DNA of 64,000 bases from Adiantum capillus-veneris (GCA_014529385.2 CM043942.1:110726141-110790140), one strand, 5' to 3'. Positions 22,200 to 35,700 are shown, counted from the stretch's first letter. The notes: generated by a model not told the origin, from the sequence alone. A program made the numbers and translations.

Positions 22200-25055
22200 A
22201 TGGCTGGATCACAGGACACTGCTCTTTACAATATCAAGAAGCCGGATGGAACCAATTTCCCATTGTGGAAGAAGCAGATTTGGCACGTGTTGGTACAAAA
22301 GAAGCACATAAAACCTATAAAGCTCAAGGGGATAAAACCAGAAGATATGGACGAAGATGAATGGAGCGAAATGAATGAATTGGCATTTTCTACCATTATG
22401 CTGACTTTGGCAGAAAGCGTTTACTTCAATGTAGCAGACGAGATGTCGGCTTATCAAGCATGGTTAAAGCTGAGTGATCTTTATGAGAAGCAGAGTGCAG
22501 CTTCACAGGTATAGTGGCTTAAGAAGCTTGTTGACTTGAAGATGAAAGAAGGGACACCTATGTCCAATCATCTGAATGAATTCAACACAATCTATAGTCA
22601 GTTGTCAGCTCAAGGTGTCAAGTTTGATGAACCTGTTAGAGCTATGTTCCTATTGATCACATTGCCGGAAAGTTGGGACACTTTTCGCACAGCTTTGAGT
22701 AATTCTGTACCTCCAGATGGTTTGAACATAGCAGGTGTAGAAGGAAGTCGCTTACTGAAGAAACCAATAGAAAGACAATGGACAAAGGCAAAGGAACAGC
22801 CTTAGTTGTCAGGGGAAGGACCAAAGAAAAGTACAAAGGTAGAAAGAGGAATCAGTCTCGTAGCAAGTCCCGCAGTGCTAAAGGCAAGAGTGACATAGAA
22901 TGCTACCATTGTGGCAAGAAAGGTCACATGAAAAGAGACTGTAGAGAATGGAAAGCAAAAAAAGGAAAAGAGAAAGTTGAAGACCATGGTGAGAAGAACA
23001 AGTCCTCAGTGAAGATTCAAGAAATAAATGTGACAAACACTGTTGCAGTGGATGACAGTCTAGTGTCAGGAGACATCTACTTCTTGAAGAATACAATGGA
23101 CTCGGCTCTTCTTACAGCATCTAATGGAAATGCACTGAGTGACTCGATTATAGACTCAGGGGCATCACTTCATGTGTCTCCAAACAAGGAGTGGTTTACC
23201 TCTTATGTGACCACTAAAGATCATGTTCGGCTAGGCAATGGGCAGACATGTGAGATCTTATTAGGTGTTGGAGATGTTCAATTGAAGTTTCAGAATGGCT
23301 CTTCTTTCACGCTGAAGAATGTGAGACATGTTCCCGCAATTACAAAGAGCTTGATCAGCACATGTTTACTTGATGATGCTGGCTACGTCACCACTTTTGG
23401 ACAGAACATGTGGAAGATATCCAAGGGTTCTATGACAGTAGCACATGGAGTAAAGTCTGGAGGACTTTACATGATTTATGTATCAAATGTCTCTAAAAAT
23501 GTAATCAATGTAACCGAGCAGCCGATTGTTTCTTTGTGGCATAGCCGGTTGGCAATTGGCCATGCAGTCAGAGATGATAGCTCTGCATAAAAACAAGACA
23601 TGGAAGCTAGTTAAATTACCACAGGGCAAAAAGGCTCTACCTTGTAAATGGGTTTACAGGTATAAGATCGCCGCTCATGATAGTCAGCCAAAGTACAAAG
23701 CAAGGCTTGTTGCCAAGGGCTTTAAGAAAGAACAAGGAATTGACTTTGATGAAGTCTTCTCTCCGATGGTCAAGATGACTACATTGAGATGCTTTCTTGC
23801 ATTGGTTGCCATATTAGATTTGGTGTTGCACCAAATGGATGTCAAGACAACGTTCTTCCATGGTAATTTAGATGTGGAAATTTACATGCAGCAGCCAGAA
23901 GGGTTTGTTGAGAAAAGCAAGGAAGATTGGGTATGCCAGTTGTTAAAGAGTCTTTATGGCTTAAAACAATCACCGAGGGCATGGTACCATAAATTCCACA
24001 AGTTTATGCTTTCTCAAGGCTACAAACGTAGTGAGTTCGATCACTGTCTATATACAAAGAAGGCTAAGGATGGTAGTTGGCTGATCCTTATTTTGTATGT
24101 GGATGACATGTTGATTGCTGGCAAGCACTTGGAAGAAATTTCAGCTTTGAAGTCAAAGATGGCAAAATCGTTTGACATGAAACACATGGGTGAGGCAAGT
24201 CATATACTTGGTATGCGCATTGAGAGAGACAGATCAAAGAAGTTGATTTGGTTATCTCAAACAGAGTATATTGACAAGGTTTTGCTACGTTTCAATATGG
24301 AGAAGGGAAAGGCATTGAGTGTTCCATTGCCACCATATGTGAAACTTAGCCAACACGATTTTCCTGTGTCTGAGGAAGAACAAGCTGAAATGGATAAGAT
24401 TCCATATGCGTCTGCAGTGGGTAGTTTGATGTATGCAATGCTTGCTACTCGCCCAGACATTGCATTTGCAGTGGGAGTAGTAAGTCAATACATGTCAAAC
24501 CCAGGCAAGAAACATTGGGAGGCAGTGAAAGGAATATTGAGATACCTGAAAGCTACAAAGAGTATGCGTATATGCTATGGGAGTCAGGAGCTAAGTGTAA
24601 AGGGTTTTACAGACTCAGATTATGCAGGTGACTTAGACAACCGAAGGTCTACGTCAGGGTATGTCTTTACATTGGCTGGTGGAGCAGTATCATGGCGTTC
24701 TAGATTACAAGATTGTGTTACTCAGTCTACTACAGAGGCTGAATATGTTGCAGCATCAGAGGCATGCAAAGAATCAATTTGGCTTAATCGACTAGTAACA
24801 GATTTGGGAATCAAAGAAGAGATGCCTGCGTTATATTGTGATAGTCAAAGTGCTATACAATTGGCTCGCAATCCAGTTTATCACTCAAAGACAAAGCATG
24901 TGGATGTGAAGTATCATTTCATCAGGGAAATGCTCGAGGATAAGCAACTTCAGCTTGTCAAAGTTCACACCACAGAAAATCCTACTGATCTACTTACAAA
25001 AGGACTTCCCTCAGAGAGCTTTGCGCATTTTCGCAAGCAGTTAGGTGTAGGGTAG
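22200..25055 (+). pseudogene. Copia B1 gag-pol, lacking the integrase core
   Basis: Start codon at 22200 (MAGSQDTALYNIKKPDGTNF, the Gag UBN2 region). A TAG at 22512-22514 interrupts Gag, and a one-base loss near 22751 shifts the frame before the zinc knuckle (CYHCGKKGHMKRDC, near 22900). The protease motif is DSGASLHV (near 23155). At about 23549 the pre-integrase segment (LWHSRL) is fused to the sequence just upstream of reverse transcriptase (WQLAMQSE), in a shifted frame. The rest is one open frame to TAG 25053-25055 with YVDDMLI in reverse transcriptase and DSDYAGD and EAEYVAASEA in RNase H. With no integrase this copy could integrate only with help from a related element. Confidence 0.93.
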
Positions 25056-25144
25056 TACATCACTTCTCTACATCTCTTGTATATTAGCTTGTATAGTAGC
25101 TTCTCTCACACTTAAAGTACCACATTGGACTTTAAGTGGAAGGT

Positions 25145-25312
25145 TGTTGGGGTATAAAGCCCAATGTGGTCGCCCATATACACATATTCTTTTGTAAAAA
25201 CCTAATAAGAACTCACTATGCTCTACACATTACAGTAGAGCGAGTTCACCATATCGTCGTGCTCTTCTTCTCGCACTCTCTCTTGCGTCGCAATTCCGCT
25301 CGTACTCCTTCA
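25145..25312 (+). repeat. 3' LTR of Copia B1
   Basis: 168 bp, preceded by a purine tract (AAGTGGAAGGT) and followed by GATAG. It is shorter than the 5' LTR because of an internal deletion after GTCGCCCA. Confidence 0.9.
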
Positions 25313-28300
25313 GATAGTGTTGGCATTGTCCTGTCCAACACCCAAATCAGCCATAAGGCGTCTGAGCTATACACACTCAACCGTAGCTATGAAGACCGCC
25401 ATGTACTCAGCCTCACAACTCAAGTGGCCATAGTAGGTTGCTTCTTTCTCAACCATGATATACATGAACTGCCAAGCATGAAACAAAAACCACTTGTGGA
25501 CACTCGCGTGTGAAAACAACCAGCCCAATCTGAGTCCGAAAAAGCATGTAAGTCTGGCGACAATGATCCCCCCTTGGGATAAAACAAGCCAAGATGTAAA
25601 GTGCCACTGAGGTAGAGAAAAATCCTCTTGACATCCTGTCAATGCTAAGACCCTAGGCTATGCATAAATCTGCTGACTTGTGAGACTACAAAATGAATAT
25701 CCGGCCTCATGTTGCATACATAAATGAGGCAGCCAACAACAGTTTGGTAAAGAGTGACATCAGTAGGATTTCCAGGATCATGTAGACTCAACTTCAAACC
25801 CGTTTCCATGGGAGTGACAATAGGTTTGCAATCCTCAAGTCCAAACTTACATAGCAATGTCTCTATGTAAATTTTTTGACACAAGGCAATACCACCATCA
25901 CACTGCTTAAACTGTATTCCCAAGTAATGATGTAACAGCCCCAAATCTTTCATCTTGAAAGTAGCATTCAAATCAACCTTAAATTCAGCAATATGTGCCT
26001 CATTGGGACTAGTGATCAACAAATCATCTACATAAAGAACAACAATGAGAAGTATATCACCCTCAAGCTTTACATACAATGTGCTTTCTGTTGGACTGTT
26101 ACAAAAGCCTCGTTTGACCAAATGAGTGTCAGCTTTCTCATACCAAGAACGAGGAGATTGCTTCAATCCATACAAAGCCTTCTTACATCTGCACACTTTG
26201 TCTCTTGTCCTTTCTTGACAAAATTGCGAGGCTGCGTTACATAAACTTCCTCAAATATGTCACCATTCAAGAAAGCAGTAACAATGTCTGATTGATGTAC
26301 ATCCCAACCAATTTGAGCTGCCAATGCACATAGAAAATGCACAGTAGTCATACGACAAGTGGGAGCAGAAGTCTCTTCATAATCTATGCCTTTTTTTGTG
26401 CATAACCCGTTGCAACAAGTCGAGCCTTATGGCAATCGATCTCACCATTCGGCTTGCGTTTCAACTTGTAAACCCAGTTCGTACTAATGGCCTTTTTGCC
26501 AGGAGGCAAATCACATAAATTCCATGTGTCATTTTCTATAAGTGCATCATATTCTGATTGCATGGTAGCCATCCAATTTTCTGCATTCTGTGCTTCTCAT
26601 CATGTAAGCTAGACACAGCCAAAGCATAACAATATGATGCATAAGATGCATGGCTAGAGCCTGAACGAGTATGACTAGACAAAGGTGCATCCAATTTACT
26701 GTCACGCAATGTATGCACCAGCCATTTTGGCATACCTCTTGCTTGCTCATTTTCAACCCTTTCCTCATCAAGTACATCATGTAGATCTGCATCACTAATA
26801 GACTGATCTGTAACATTTTCTGAAACCCCCATAGGCTGTACATTTGCCTCATTGGCATTTACATTCGTATTTCCACCACTGAAAAGAGGCAACAAAGTGT
26901 CATAAATGTCATATGAGCTTACATTACTATCTCTAGTACATGACAGCAAGGGTTGAACAGAATCTTCCACAAACACTACATCCCCTGAAACCAAAATACG
27001 TTTTGTTTGCCGATGATACAACTTGTAACCTTCGCTTTCAGCACTATAACCAGCAAAAATACATTTGACAGCCTTATCATCCAATTTTTTGCGCTATGTT
27101 TGTGGCACCAAAGCTTATGCCAAACATCCAAAAACATGCATGTGCTCAATAGAAGGCTTTCTATCATGCCATGCTTCATATGGAGTAATAGACTGCAAAG
27201 CTTTCGTAGGACAGCTGTTAAGTACATAAGTGGCACACATGATGGCTCAAGCCAAAAAGAATGCGGCAAAGCTTGACTTTTGACCATACGTCGTGCCATT
27301 TTCGTAAGTGACCTGTTTTTTCTCTCAACAACACCATTTTGCTCAGGTGTATAAGGCACTGTACATTGGTGTTTTAACCCACGACTAGCCAAAAATGCAT
27401 TAAATTCATGAGACATATACTCCCCCCCTCAATCGGAACGGAGGGTGCCCATAGTACATTTTGATACATTTTCAACCATAGCCAGAAATTGTTTGAAGCA
27501 CATAAAAACTTCAGACTTCACTCTAAGCGGAAATACCCATGCATGCCTGGAGTAAACATCAATGAAAGTCACAAAGTACAGGTAATTTTCCAAGGACGGA
27601 GTTTGCATGGGTCCACAAGCATCACTATGCACAAGCCGCAACCTGCATGTGGCCCTAACTGAACCATCCTTTGGAAACTTAGAATGCTGCATTTTACCCA
27701 AAATACAGTCTTCACAAACATGTTTGACAGGTGCTTCAAAAGACGGCATATCAAATTTTTGCAAATGCAGCAAACTGGAAAAATTCAGATGCCCAAAACG
27801 TGCATGCCAAAGTTTTGCATCTGAAATAGCCCTTGAATGTGCAACTGCATTTGCAAAATTTTGTCCAATACTTGTCATACAAGTGAGCTTATACAACCCA
27901 CGGCACAAAAGGCCAGATGCAACAATTTCATCACCAAAAATGAGATCATGAACTGTACATCTGTCATCCACAAATTTGACTACAAGTTCAAGTCTAGCAA
28001 GTGCAGATACAGACAAAAGATTCTTCTTGATCCCAGGTACATAAAGTGCATCAACAAGTGTGAAAGAACTGCCATTTATAGCAATAAGCACAATCTTTCC
28101 AACCCCCTGAACCGGATAAGAGGCATTGTTGCACGTGACTGAATTCCCATGAGGGACGGACTCAAGAGAGGTGAACAATTCACGATGTGAGGTAATGTGC
28201 TTTGTAGCACCATTGTCGAAATACCACACATGTGAATCTGCAGCAACAACTGACATGCATGCATCATGGACAATAGGATTGTAAGTGCACTCTGCACTAA

Positions 28301-29661
28301 AAGCCCATTCTGCATCAACATCAACATCATAGTCTCCTTTCACTCAACAATGGCTGCATTTGTAGTGGAACCAACATTTGCAGTGGAACCACCCTCTTTC
28401 TTCTTAGCCTCTTTGGCCTTCAACTTAGGACACTGCTTGATCAAGTGATTATTAGCTTTATAATAATGGCAATGCATCTTCTTTTTACCCTTATCACCAG
28501 AATTTCCAGACGAATTATTGCCAACAGAAGCAATAGGAACAGAAGTTTTGCCACTCACAGCAGAACCATAATAAGTGGCTACATTGCTGTTACCACCCTT
28601 TCTTTGAGAAGCAATAAAAGCCTGTTCAACTGCACGCTGCCTAATCCTGTTTTTTTTTTTTGGAAAGTGACTCTTGCAACAGCAATGTGCATAATGCATC
28701 AAACTTGACAACTTCAGGATTTCCTTGGGTCATAAGTCTCCAAGTACTAGCAAAAGTCTGGTAAGAATCTGGTAAGGCATCAAGAATAGTCTGCACAAGG
28801 GAACTGTCTGAAATGACTTCCCCTGTAGAAATAAGTTGCTCATTGATATCCTTGACACCAGCAAGGAAAGTGTCCATATCATCTTCCTCATGCATAATCT
28901 TCGATTCCAGCTCTTTACGCAGAAAAGCTATTTTACCCTCATTGCGGCTTGCATAAAGACCTGCTAGAATATCCCAAGCCTGTTTTGCAGATTTCACTGA
29001 ACGAATGTGAGGAGTAATGGTGTGCTTCACAGACAATCAATGCATGAGCCTGCGCATCCTTTACATCCCAACGAGCTTGTTATCGTAGGCAAAACAACTT
29101 TAATAGCAACAATTCTTGCAGCAAGACCTGCAACATCCTCAACATCGCCTACATCCTCGGAACCAGGACGTACATCAATGCCTTGCACAATATTCCAAAC
29201 GCCCTTTGACACAAGAACATGCTGCATCTTGTAAGCCCACATATGGTAATTTTCCCCATCCAATCTGTTCTCAGCAGCAAATATTTTGAACACATCTGTG
29301 TTGTTGTCAGCCATGGAAAATGCCTGCCTGATGTGAAATCTGCCCGAAATGAGGAGAAACTGAGTGACACCAGCACATGCTATATAGCACAACCCGCAAT
29401 AGAGTGTATAGGACCTGTTATGCAGTATTTGGCACTGACAAAAATTTTGTACAAAATGACAAAATTGCCTGCACAGACCTGGCTGTAGTGGAAACGAAAG
29501 CCGAAATGAGCCCGAATCAGAAATCTAAGCAGACTAAGCTCTACAAGTTTGCTCAAAAATTTTGTCAACCTGCGAACGCTCTCCAAAGCTCACAAAAATT
29601 GGAGAAAGTGAGCATGTGTGTGCTGCAGCTGTTGGCGACTAAGCCCGAGAGGACGCAACCT

Positions 29662-29673
29662 GCTCTTATACCA
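29662..29673 (-). promoter_or_regulatory. Primer binding site of A4 (altered)
   Basis: On the minus strand TGGTATAAGAGC, one base off the family TGGTATCAGAGC, next to the 5' LTR. Confidence 0.8.
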
Positions 29674-29675
29674 AT

Positions 29676-29764
29676 TGTTGGAATTAGGGTTGCAGAGAAA
29701 CGCACACAACTTGGAGAAGACGAAGGAAGCTCAAGGCACACAACTGAGAGTGTGTTACTTAATG
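29676..29764 (-). repeat. 5' LTR of Copia A4, inner part
   Basis: 89 bp of LTR, cut at 29764 by Gypsy G1. The remaining 138 bp are at 41060-41197, giving 227 bp in total as in the other copies. Confidence 0.9.
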
Positions 29765-29936
29765 TGTCAGGACAAGGGTCCTGTAACCTAACAACTAGGA
29801 TGGTCATGGACTATGGCCAAGGGTCGGACTAGACAGTGTGGAGAGGGGATCCGTCTAGGGCAAGGGGCTAGGAGCCCGCCTATATAAAGGGAGGTTGGGA
29901 GGAGGATCTTGAGTCTAGTTTCCCCTAGTTCTTACA
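29765..29936 (+). repeat. 5' LTR of Gypsy G1
   Basis: 172 bp, TG to CA, with a clear TATATAAA box at 29881-29888. The primer site follows one base later. Confidence 0.92.
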
Positions 29937-29937
29937 C

Positions 29938-29949
29938 TGGTATCAGAGC
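29938..29949 (+). promoter_or_regulatory. Primer binding site of G1
   Basis: TGGTATCAGAGC, tRNA-iMet type, one base after the LTR. Confidence 0.88.
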
Positions 29950-30559
29950 TTAGGAGTCTCTCTTCCACTCTCTCTCGAGGCGTGGTCACTTTTTCTCCTA
30001 AAAATAGGAACTTTAGGTGAGAAACGTGGCCTTTGTAAGGCTTTTTCCATTCTTAGCAAGGCACTGTCTAAATCGGGCATACTTTCCCGTTTTGGAAGTT
30101 GAGCTATGGCGCATGAAACAGCGTACTCTTGGGCTTGACGGAGGTGCCCTAGGAAGAAGGGGGGAGTCTAACACCTCGCGACTGTTAGCCACTTGAGCTA
30201 GCCACACACATCTTCTTCTTGCTCGCGCTGTTGACAGCACGCTGCCTGCGTTTTTTTTCATCAAAAAATCGTTGATTTTCACATTGAAAGACCAATTGGT
30301 AATTGGTTTTGAGCCTTGGACATTGTTAGTGGCCCTTCCCACAAGAAAGGTGGCACAATCAAGCTGGCTCAAGCAAGGCGGATCAAGCAACAAGCCGGCT
30401 CCGTTTTTATCCTCAAGCTTCACGGCTTAAGGTTCGACTCAGTTATTGAAGGAAATTCCAGAAACCTGCATATTTTTACAGTTACAACAGTTTCAATTGG
30501 CGTCCATATAACATAATCGTTCGCTGATTAAGTAAGCTTTCAATAATCAACCTTCTTCA
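29950..30559 (+). other. Leader of Gypsy G1, part before Copia B2
   Basis: Non-coding leader that resumes at 35914 after B2 and runs to the gag start at 36134. A 136-codon open frame on the opposite strand (30013-30423) has no recognised domain and is probably chance. Confidence 0.6.
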
Positions 30560-30755
30560 TGAAGGAGTACGAGCGGAAGTGCGACGCGAGAGAGAGAGAG
30601 TGCGAGAAGAAGAGCACGACGATATGGTGAACTCGCTCTACTGTAATGTGTAGAGCATAGTGAGTTCTTATTAGGTTTTTACAAAAGAATATGTGTACAT
30701 ACCTGGCGGCCCGCCCACTTACCTGGGCGACCACATTGGGCTTTATACCCCAACA
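30560..30755 (-). repeat. 3' LTR of Copia B2
   Basis: 196 bp. Plus-strand ends are TGAAGGAG and CCCCAACA. The polypurine tract complement (ACCTTCCACTTAAAGTCC) follows at 30756. Confidence 0.92.
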
Positions 30756-30844
30756 ACCTTCCACTTAAAGTCCGATGTGGTACTTTAAGTGTGAGAGAAG
30801 CTACTATACAAGCTAATATACAAGAGATGTAGAGAAGTGATGTA

Positions 30845-33800
30845 CTACCCTACACCTAACTGCTTGCGAAAATGCGCAAAGCTCTCTGAGGGAAGTCCTT
30901 TTGTAAGTAGATCAGCAGGATTTTCTGTGGTGTGAACTTTGACAAGCTGAAGTTTCTTATCCTCGAGCATTTCCGTGATGAAATGATACTTCACATCCAC
31001 ATGCTTTGTCTTTGAGTGATAAACTGGATTGCGAGCCAATTGTATAACACTTTGACTATCACAATATAACACACGCATCTCTTCTTTGATTCCCAAATCT
31101 GTTACTAGTCGATTAAGCCAAATTGATTCTTTGCATGCCTCTGATGCTGCAACATATTCAGCCTCTGTAGTAGACTGAGTAACACAATCTTGTAATCTAG
31201 AACGCCATGATACTGCTCCACCAGCCAATGTAAAGACATACCCTGACGTAGACCTTCGGTTGTCTAAGTCACCTGCATAATCTGAGTCTGTAAAACCCTT
31301 TACACTTAGCTCCTGACTCCCATAGCATATACGCATACTCTTTGTAGCTTTCAGGTATCTCAATGGAACACTCAGTGCCTTTCCCTTCTCCATATTGAAA
31401 CGTTGCAAAACCTTGTCAATATACTCTGTTTGAGATAACCAAATCAACTTCTTTGATCTGTCTCTCTCAATGCGCATACCAAGTATATGACTTGCCTTAC
31501 CCATGTCTTTCATGTCAAACGATTTTTCCATCTTTGACTTCAAAGCTGAAATTTCTTCCAAGTGCTTGCCAGCAATCAACATGTCATCCACATACAAAAT
31601 AAGGATCAGCCAACTACCATCCTTAGCCTTCTTTGTATATAGACAGTGATCGAACTCACTACGTTTGTAGCCTTGAGAAAGCATAAACTTGTGGAATTTA
31701 TGGTACCATGCCCTCGGTGATTGTTTTAAGCCATAAAGACTCTTTAACAACTGGCATACCCAATCTTCCTTGCCTTTCTCAACAAACCCTTCTGGCTGCT
31801 GCATGTAAATTTCCACATCTAAATCACCATGCAAGAACGCTGTCTTGACATCCATTTGGTGCAACACCAAATCTAATATGGCAACCAATGCAAGAAAGCA
31901 TCTCAATGTAGTCATCTTGACCACCGGAGAGAAGACTTCATCAAAGTCAATGCCTTGTTCTTGCTTAAAGCCCTTGGCAACAAGCCTTGATTTGTACTTT
32001 GGCTGACTATCATGAGCGGTGATCTTATACCTGTAAACCCATTTACAAGGTAGAGCCTTTTTGCCCTGTGGTAATTTAACTAGCTTTCATGTCTTATTTT
32101 TATGCAGAGCTGTCATCTCTGACTGCATGGCCAATTGCCAATTCCCGGAGTCCTTCATTTGCACTGCTTCCTTGTAACATGAAGGCTCATTGCAATCAGT
32201 CAACATGACATAGTTCATAGATGGAACAAACCTATCAGGAGGTCGCGTGACACGTCCAGATCTATGCACAATAGGTGGCTCAGGCTCAGCCACAACCTGT
32301 GGTTCCACTCTATCCTGTCCTTGCTCCTCTTGAGCCCTGGCATTTTGTCTTGCACGTGCAGGTCCATCTTCTTGGAAGACAACTCTTCTAATCTCCTCAA
32401 CCCTCTCTGGTTTAGAATGATATTTGGATTCATCAAAGTGAACATCATTGTTGTGGACAACCTTTCTGGATTCGGGATCCCAAAGTCTGTACCCCATCTC
32501 ACCAGAATTACCATAGCCTAGAAAGATGCACTTTCTACTCTTTGGCTCAAGTTTGTTCCTAAATTCCTTTGGAACGTGAGTATATGCCTCACAGCCAAAG
32601 ACTCTGAGATGCTTGTATGAGGGCATTTTGCCTGACCATACCATCTCTGGCACTGAATCCTTCTGCAAAACCTTGCTAGGAGATCTATTTACAAGATGAA
32701 TAGTTGTTGATACAGCTTCAGCCCAAAACCCATTTGGCAGCTGTGCATTAGACAACATACTTCTGACCTTCTCTTGTATGGTCCTATTCATCCTCTCAGC
32801 AACACCATTTTGAGGAGGATTGTAAGGAGCAGTAAGTTCACGTTTTATACCTTTTGACTCACAAAAGTCCTGAAAGGCCTTTGAAACATACTCTCCACCA
32901 TTGTCAGTGCGTAAGCATTTAAGCTTCTTGCCACTCTGATTCTCCACAAGTGTCACAAACGTTTTGAAAACACTAAACGCTTCATCCTTGTGCTTGAGAA
33001 AGTAAACCCATACTTTCCTCGAGTAATCATCTATAAATGTCATAAAGTAAGAAGCTCCCCCTAGAGATAGGTTAGGCATAGGTCCACACAAATCACTATG
33101 AACAAGTGCCAACTGTGTATCTCTTCTACTGCTTCTATGCTTATGTGGCTGCTGTGTTTGCTTACCATACAGACAATGTTCACAGAATTCAAAATCATTA
33201 AATGAAAAGCCAGGCAAATAACCAGAACGAGACAAGATTTCCATTCCCTTCTTGGACATATGTCCTAACCGGCTATGCCACAAAGAAACGTTCGGCTGCT
33301 CGGTTACATTGATTACATTTTTAGAGACATTTGATACATAAATCATGTAAAGTCCTCCAGACTTTACTCCATGTGCTACTGTCATAGAACCCTTGGATAT
33401 CTTCCACATGTTCTGTCCAAAAATGGTGCCGTAGCCAGCATCATCAAGTAAACCTGTGCTGATCAAGCTCTTTGTAATTGCGGGAACATGTCTCACATTC
33501 TTCAGCGTGAAAGAAGAGCCATTCTGAAACTTCAATTGAACATCTCCAACACCTAAGATCTCACATGTCTGCCCATTGCCTAGCCAAACATGATCTTTAG
33601 TGGTCACATAAGAGGTAAACCACTCCTTGTTTGGAGACACATGAAGTGATGCCCCTGAGTCTATAATCTAGTCACTCAGTGCATTTCCATCAGATGCTGT
33701 AAGAAGAGCTGAGTCCATTGTATTCTTCAAGAAGTAGATGTCTCCTAACACTAGACTGTCATCCTCTGCAACAGTGTTTGTCACATTTATTTCTTGAATC

Positions 33801-34615
33801 TTCACTGAGGACTTGTTCTTCTCACCATGGTCTTCAGGTTTCTCTTTGCCTTTTTCTGCTTTCCATTCTCTGCAGTCTCTTTTCATGTGTCCCTTCTTGC
33901 CACAATGGTAGCATTCTATGTCACTCTTGCCTTTAGCACTGCGGGACTTGCTACGAGACTGATTCCTCTTTCCACCTTTGTACTTTTCTTTGGTCCTTCC
34001 CCTGACAACTAAGGCTGTTCCTTTGCCTTTGTCCATTGTCTTTCTATTGGTTTCTTCAGTAAGCAGACTTCCTTCTACACCTGCTATGTTCAAATTATCT
34101 AGAGGTGCAGAATTACTCAAAGCTGTGCGAAAAGTGTACCAACTTTCCGGCAATGTGATCAACAGGAACATAGCTCTAACTGGTTCATCAAACTTGACAC
34201 CTTGAGCTGACAACTGACTATAGATTGTGTTGAATTCATTCAGATGATTGGACATAGGTGTCCCTTCTTTCATCTTCAAGTCAACAAGCTTCTTAAGCCA
34301 GTATACATGTGAAGCTGCACTCTGCTTCTCATAAAGATCACTCAGCTTTAACCATGCTTGATAAGCCGACATCTCGTCTGCTACATTGAAGTAAACGCTT
34401 TCTGCCAAAGTCAGCATAATGGTAGAAAGTGCCAATTCATCCATTTCGCTCCATTCATCTTCGTCCATATCTTCTGGTTTTATCCCCTTGAGCTTTATAG
34501 GTTTTATCTGCTTCTTTTGTACCAACACGTGCCAAATCTGCTTCTTCCAAAATGGGAAATTGGTTCCATCCAGCTTCTTGATATTGTAAAGAGCAGTGTC
34601 CTGTGATCCAGCCAT
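30845..34615 (-). pseudogene. Copia B2 gag-pol: two stops and an in-frame deletion
   Basis: One frame runs from the start at 34613-34615 (MAGSQDTALYNIKKLDGTNF) to TAG at 30845-30847. Gag, zinc knuckle (CYHCGKKGHMKRDC), integrase (HSDLCGP, RTDNGGEY, QNGVAER), reverse transcriptase (YVDDMLI) and RNase H (DSDYAGD) are all in this frame. It is stopped twice: TAG at 33668-33670, just before the protease DSG motif, and TGA at 32087-32089, between integrase and reverse transcriptase. At about 31361-31364 an in-frame deletion of about 70 codons, bounded by a shared ATTG, removes the segment with the GSLMYA and TRPDI motifs. Neither stop nor deletion shifts the frame. Confidence 0.93.
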
Positions 34616-35700
34616 AGCTACGCTTCACAGTAGTTTACTTTCCTGGGAAAAATTCGGCAGAGTTTCCCCTGTAAACTGACCTCTGAACCAATATCAACCT
34701 GTCAAATGAACCAAGAAAGCTTCAAAATCTGCAGAAATTTTGGTAGAGTCTCCTTTGTAAAATGGCTCTGGTGTACTAAAAAACAGACCAAAAAACAGCT
34801 CAAAAAACACTGTCTCTCTAACACTGTAAGCTGCGGGTAAACTTGTCCTGCACCTGTACTGTCTCTCACTGTCCTGTCACTGTCCTATAAGCATAGACTG
34901 CGACAATGCCTCAACGGCAGTAAAGCAAAGATGCAATCCCAACTTTCTAACTCACAGTCAATACATCCTAGCTGCCTATCTAAGGGTGCTCGAGGGATCG
35001 CTCCAAGACCTGTATCACCGAAAGGATCTCAAAATTCGAGAATCCCCCAGCTCAATAAAACCTCACTCGACCCTCAACAAAGGCTGCAGTAAATCTGACA
35101 GTACATAGACTTCCCACAAAGTCATACATCCACAAATTTCCCACTGTATGCTGTAACCGCTGCGGCGGTTGTTTGCTGCGTGACTCACAGCCAGCAAACC
35201 CTCAATAAACATACATCATCTCTGACAATACATCCCATGTGGAAGTACCTGCAATGTCAGAATGAAATCTGGAATATCAAGCAGCAAACACAAGCTACCT
35301 GATGAACTAGTGGATGTCGCCTACAGTCTGTGTGTAGATGCGCCCGTGTCGTATGTGACACGCCTCCAAGAACTGTGAGTCGTCCTTCGATGTGTAGACA
35401 GCCACAAATCAACACTCTGGGAGTGTCGATATCCTCAGCACCTGCAGTCCTAGGCCGAAAAACCCCAAATTTGCAGAGTCGGATCTGCACCCGCTGAGAC
35501 CACGTAGTCGAAAATGGCCTGCGCAGACCTTTGTCGAAGCCGAACGGTGGCCGAGATGACCTCGGAATGAAATTCTGAGAACACCAAGCCCTTCGGGCTA
35601 TCCCATAGGAGTTGGGGCCGTGTCTTCGCCTATCGAATTTCACTCCAATCTGAGCTGGCAACTCTAGCCTCCTGCAATGCTGCCCCGAGCCTCGATCTGA
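34616..35700 (-). other. Long untranslated leader of Copia B2
   Basis: Matches the B1 leader (21118-22199) closely. The part 35257-35661 carries the same 134-codon open frame seen in B1, also without an ATG start. Confidence 0.6.

Larger units (their letters stand above)
20910..25312 (+). mobile_element. Copia LTR retrotransposon B1, integrase deleted
   Basis: A second Copia family, inserted in A4. LTRs are 20910-21101 and 25145-25312 (TGTTGGGG to CCTTCA), the target duplication is GATAG (20905-20909 and 25313-25317) and the primer site is at 21104. The leader before gag is about 1.1 kb. An internal deletion at about 23549 joins the start of the integrase region to reverse transcriptase, removing the whole integrase core. 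The 3' LTR lacks about 24 bp that the 5' LTR has. Other LTR differences are about four in 168. Confidence 0.94.
20672..29314 (-). pseudogene. Copia A4 gag-pol, broken and interrupted by Copia B1
   Basis: Reading on the minus strand from the family start at 29312-29314 (MADNNTD) to the family stop at 20672-20674. Gag, zinc knuckle (CHYYKANNHLIKQC, second cysteine replaced by tyrosine), protease (FDNGATKH, a changed active-site motif), integrase, reverse transcriptase (YVDDLLI kept near 26020) and RNase H can be traced. Breaks include a TGA at 27429-27431 right after the second integrase aspartate, and frame shifts near 28700, 28330, 27090, 26580, 26400 and 25640. Copia B1 is inserted in RNase H after TATC, with GATAG duplicated. 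This copy cannot make functional proteins. Confidence 0.92.

Noticed and set aside
30013-30423. 136-codon open frame on the minus strand in the G1 leader
   Set aside because: Antisense to a retroelement leader, no domain, no supporting signals.
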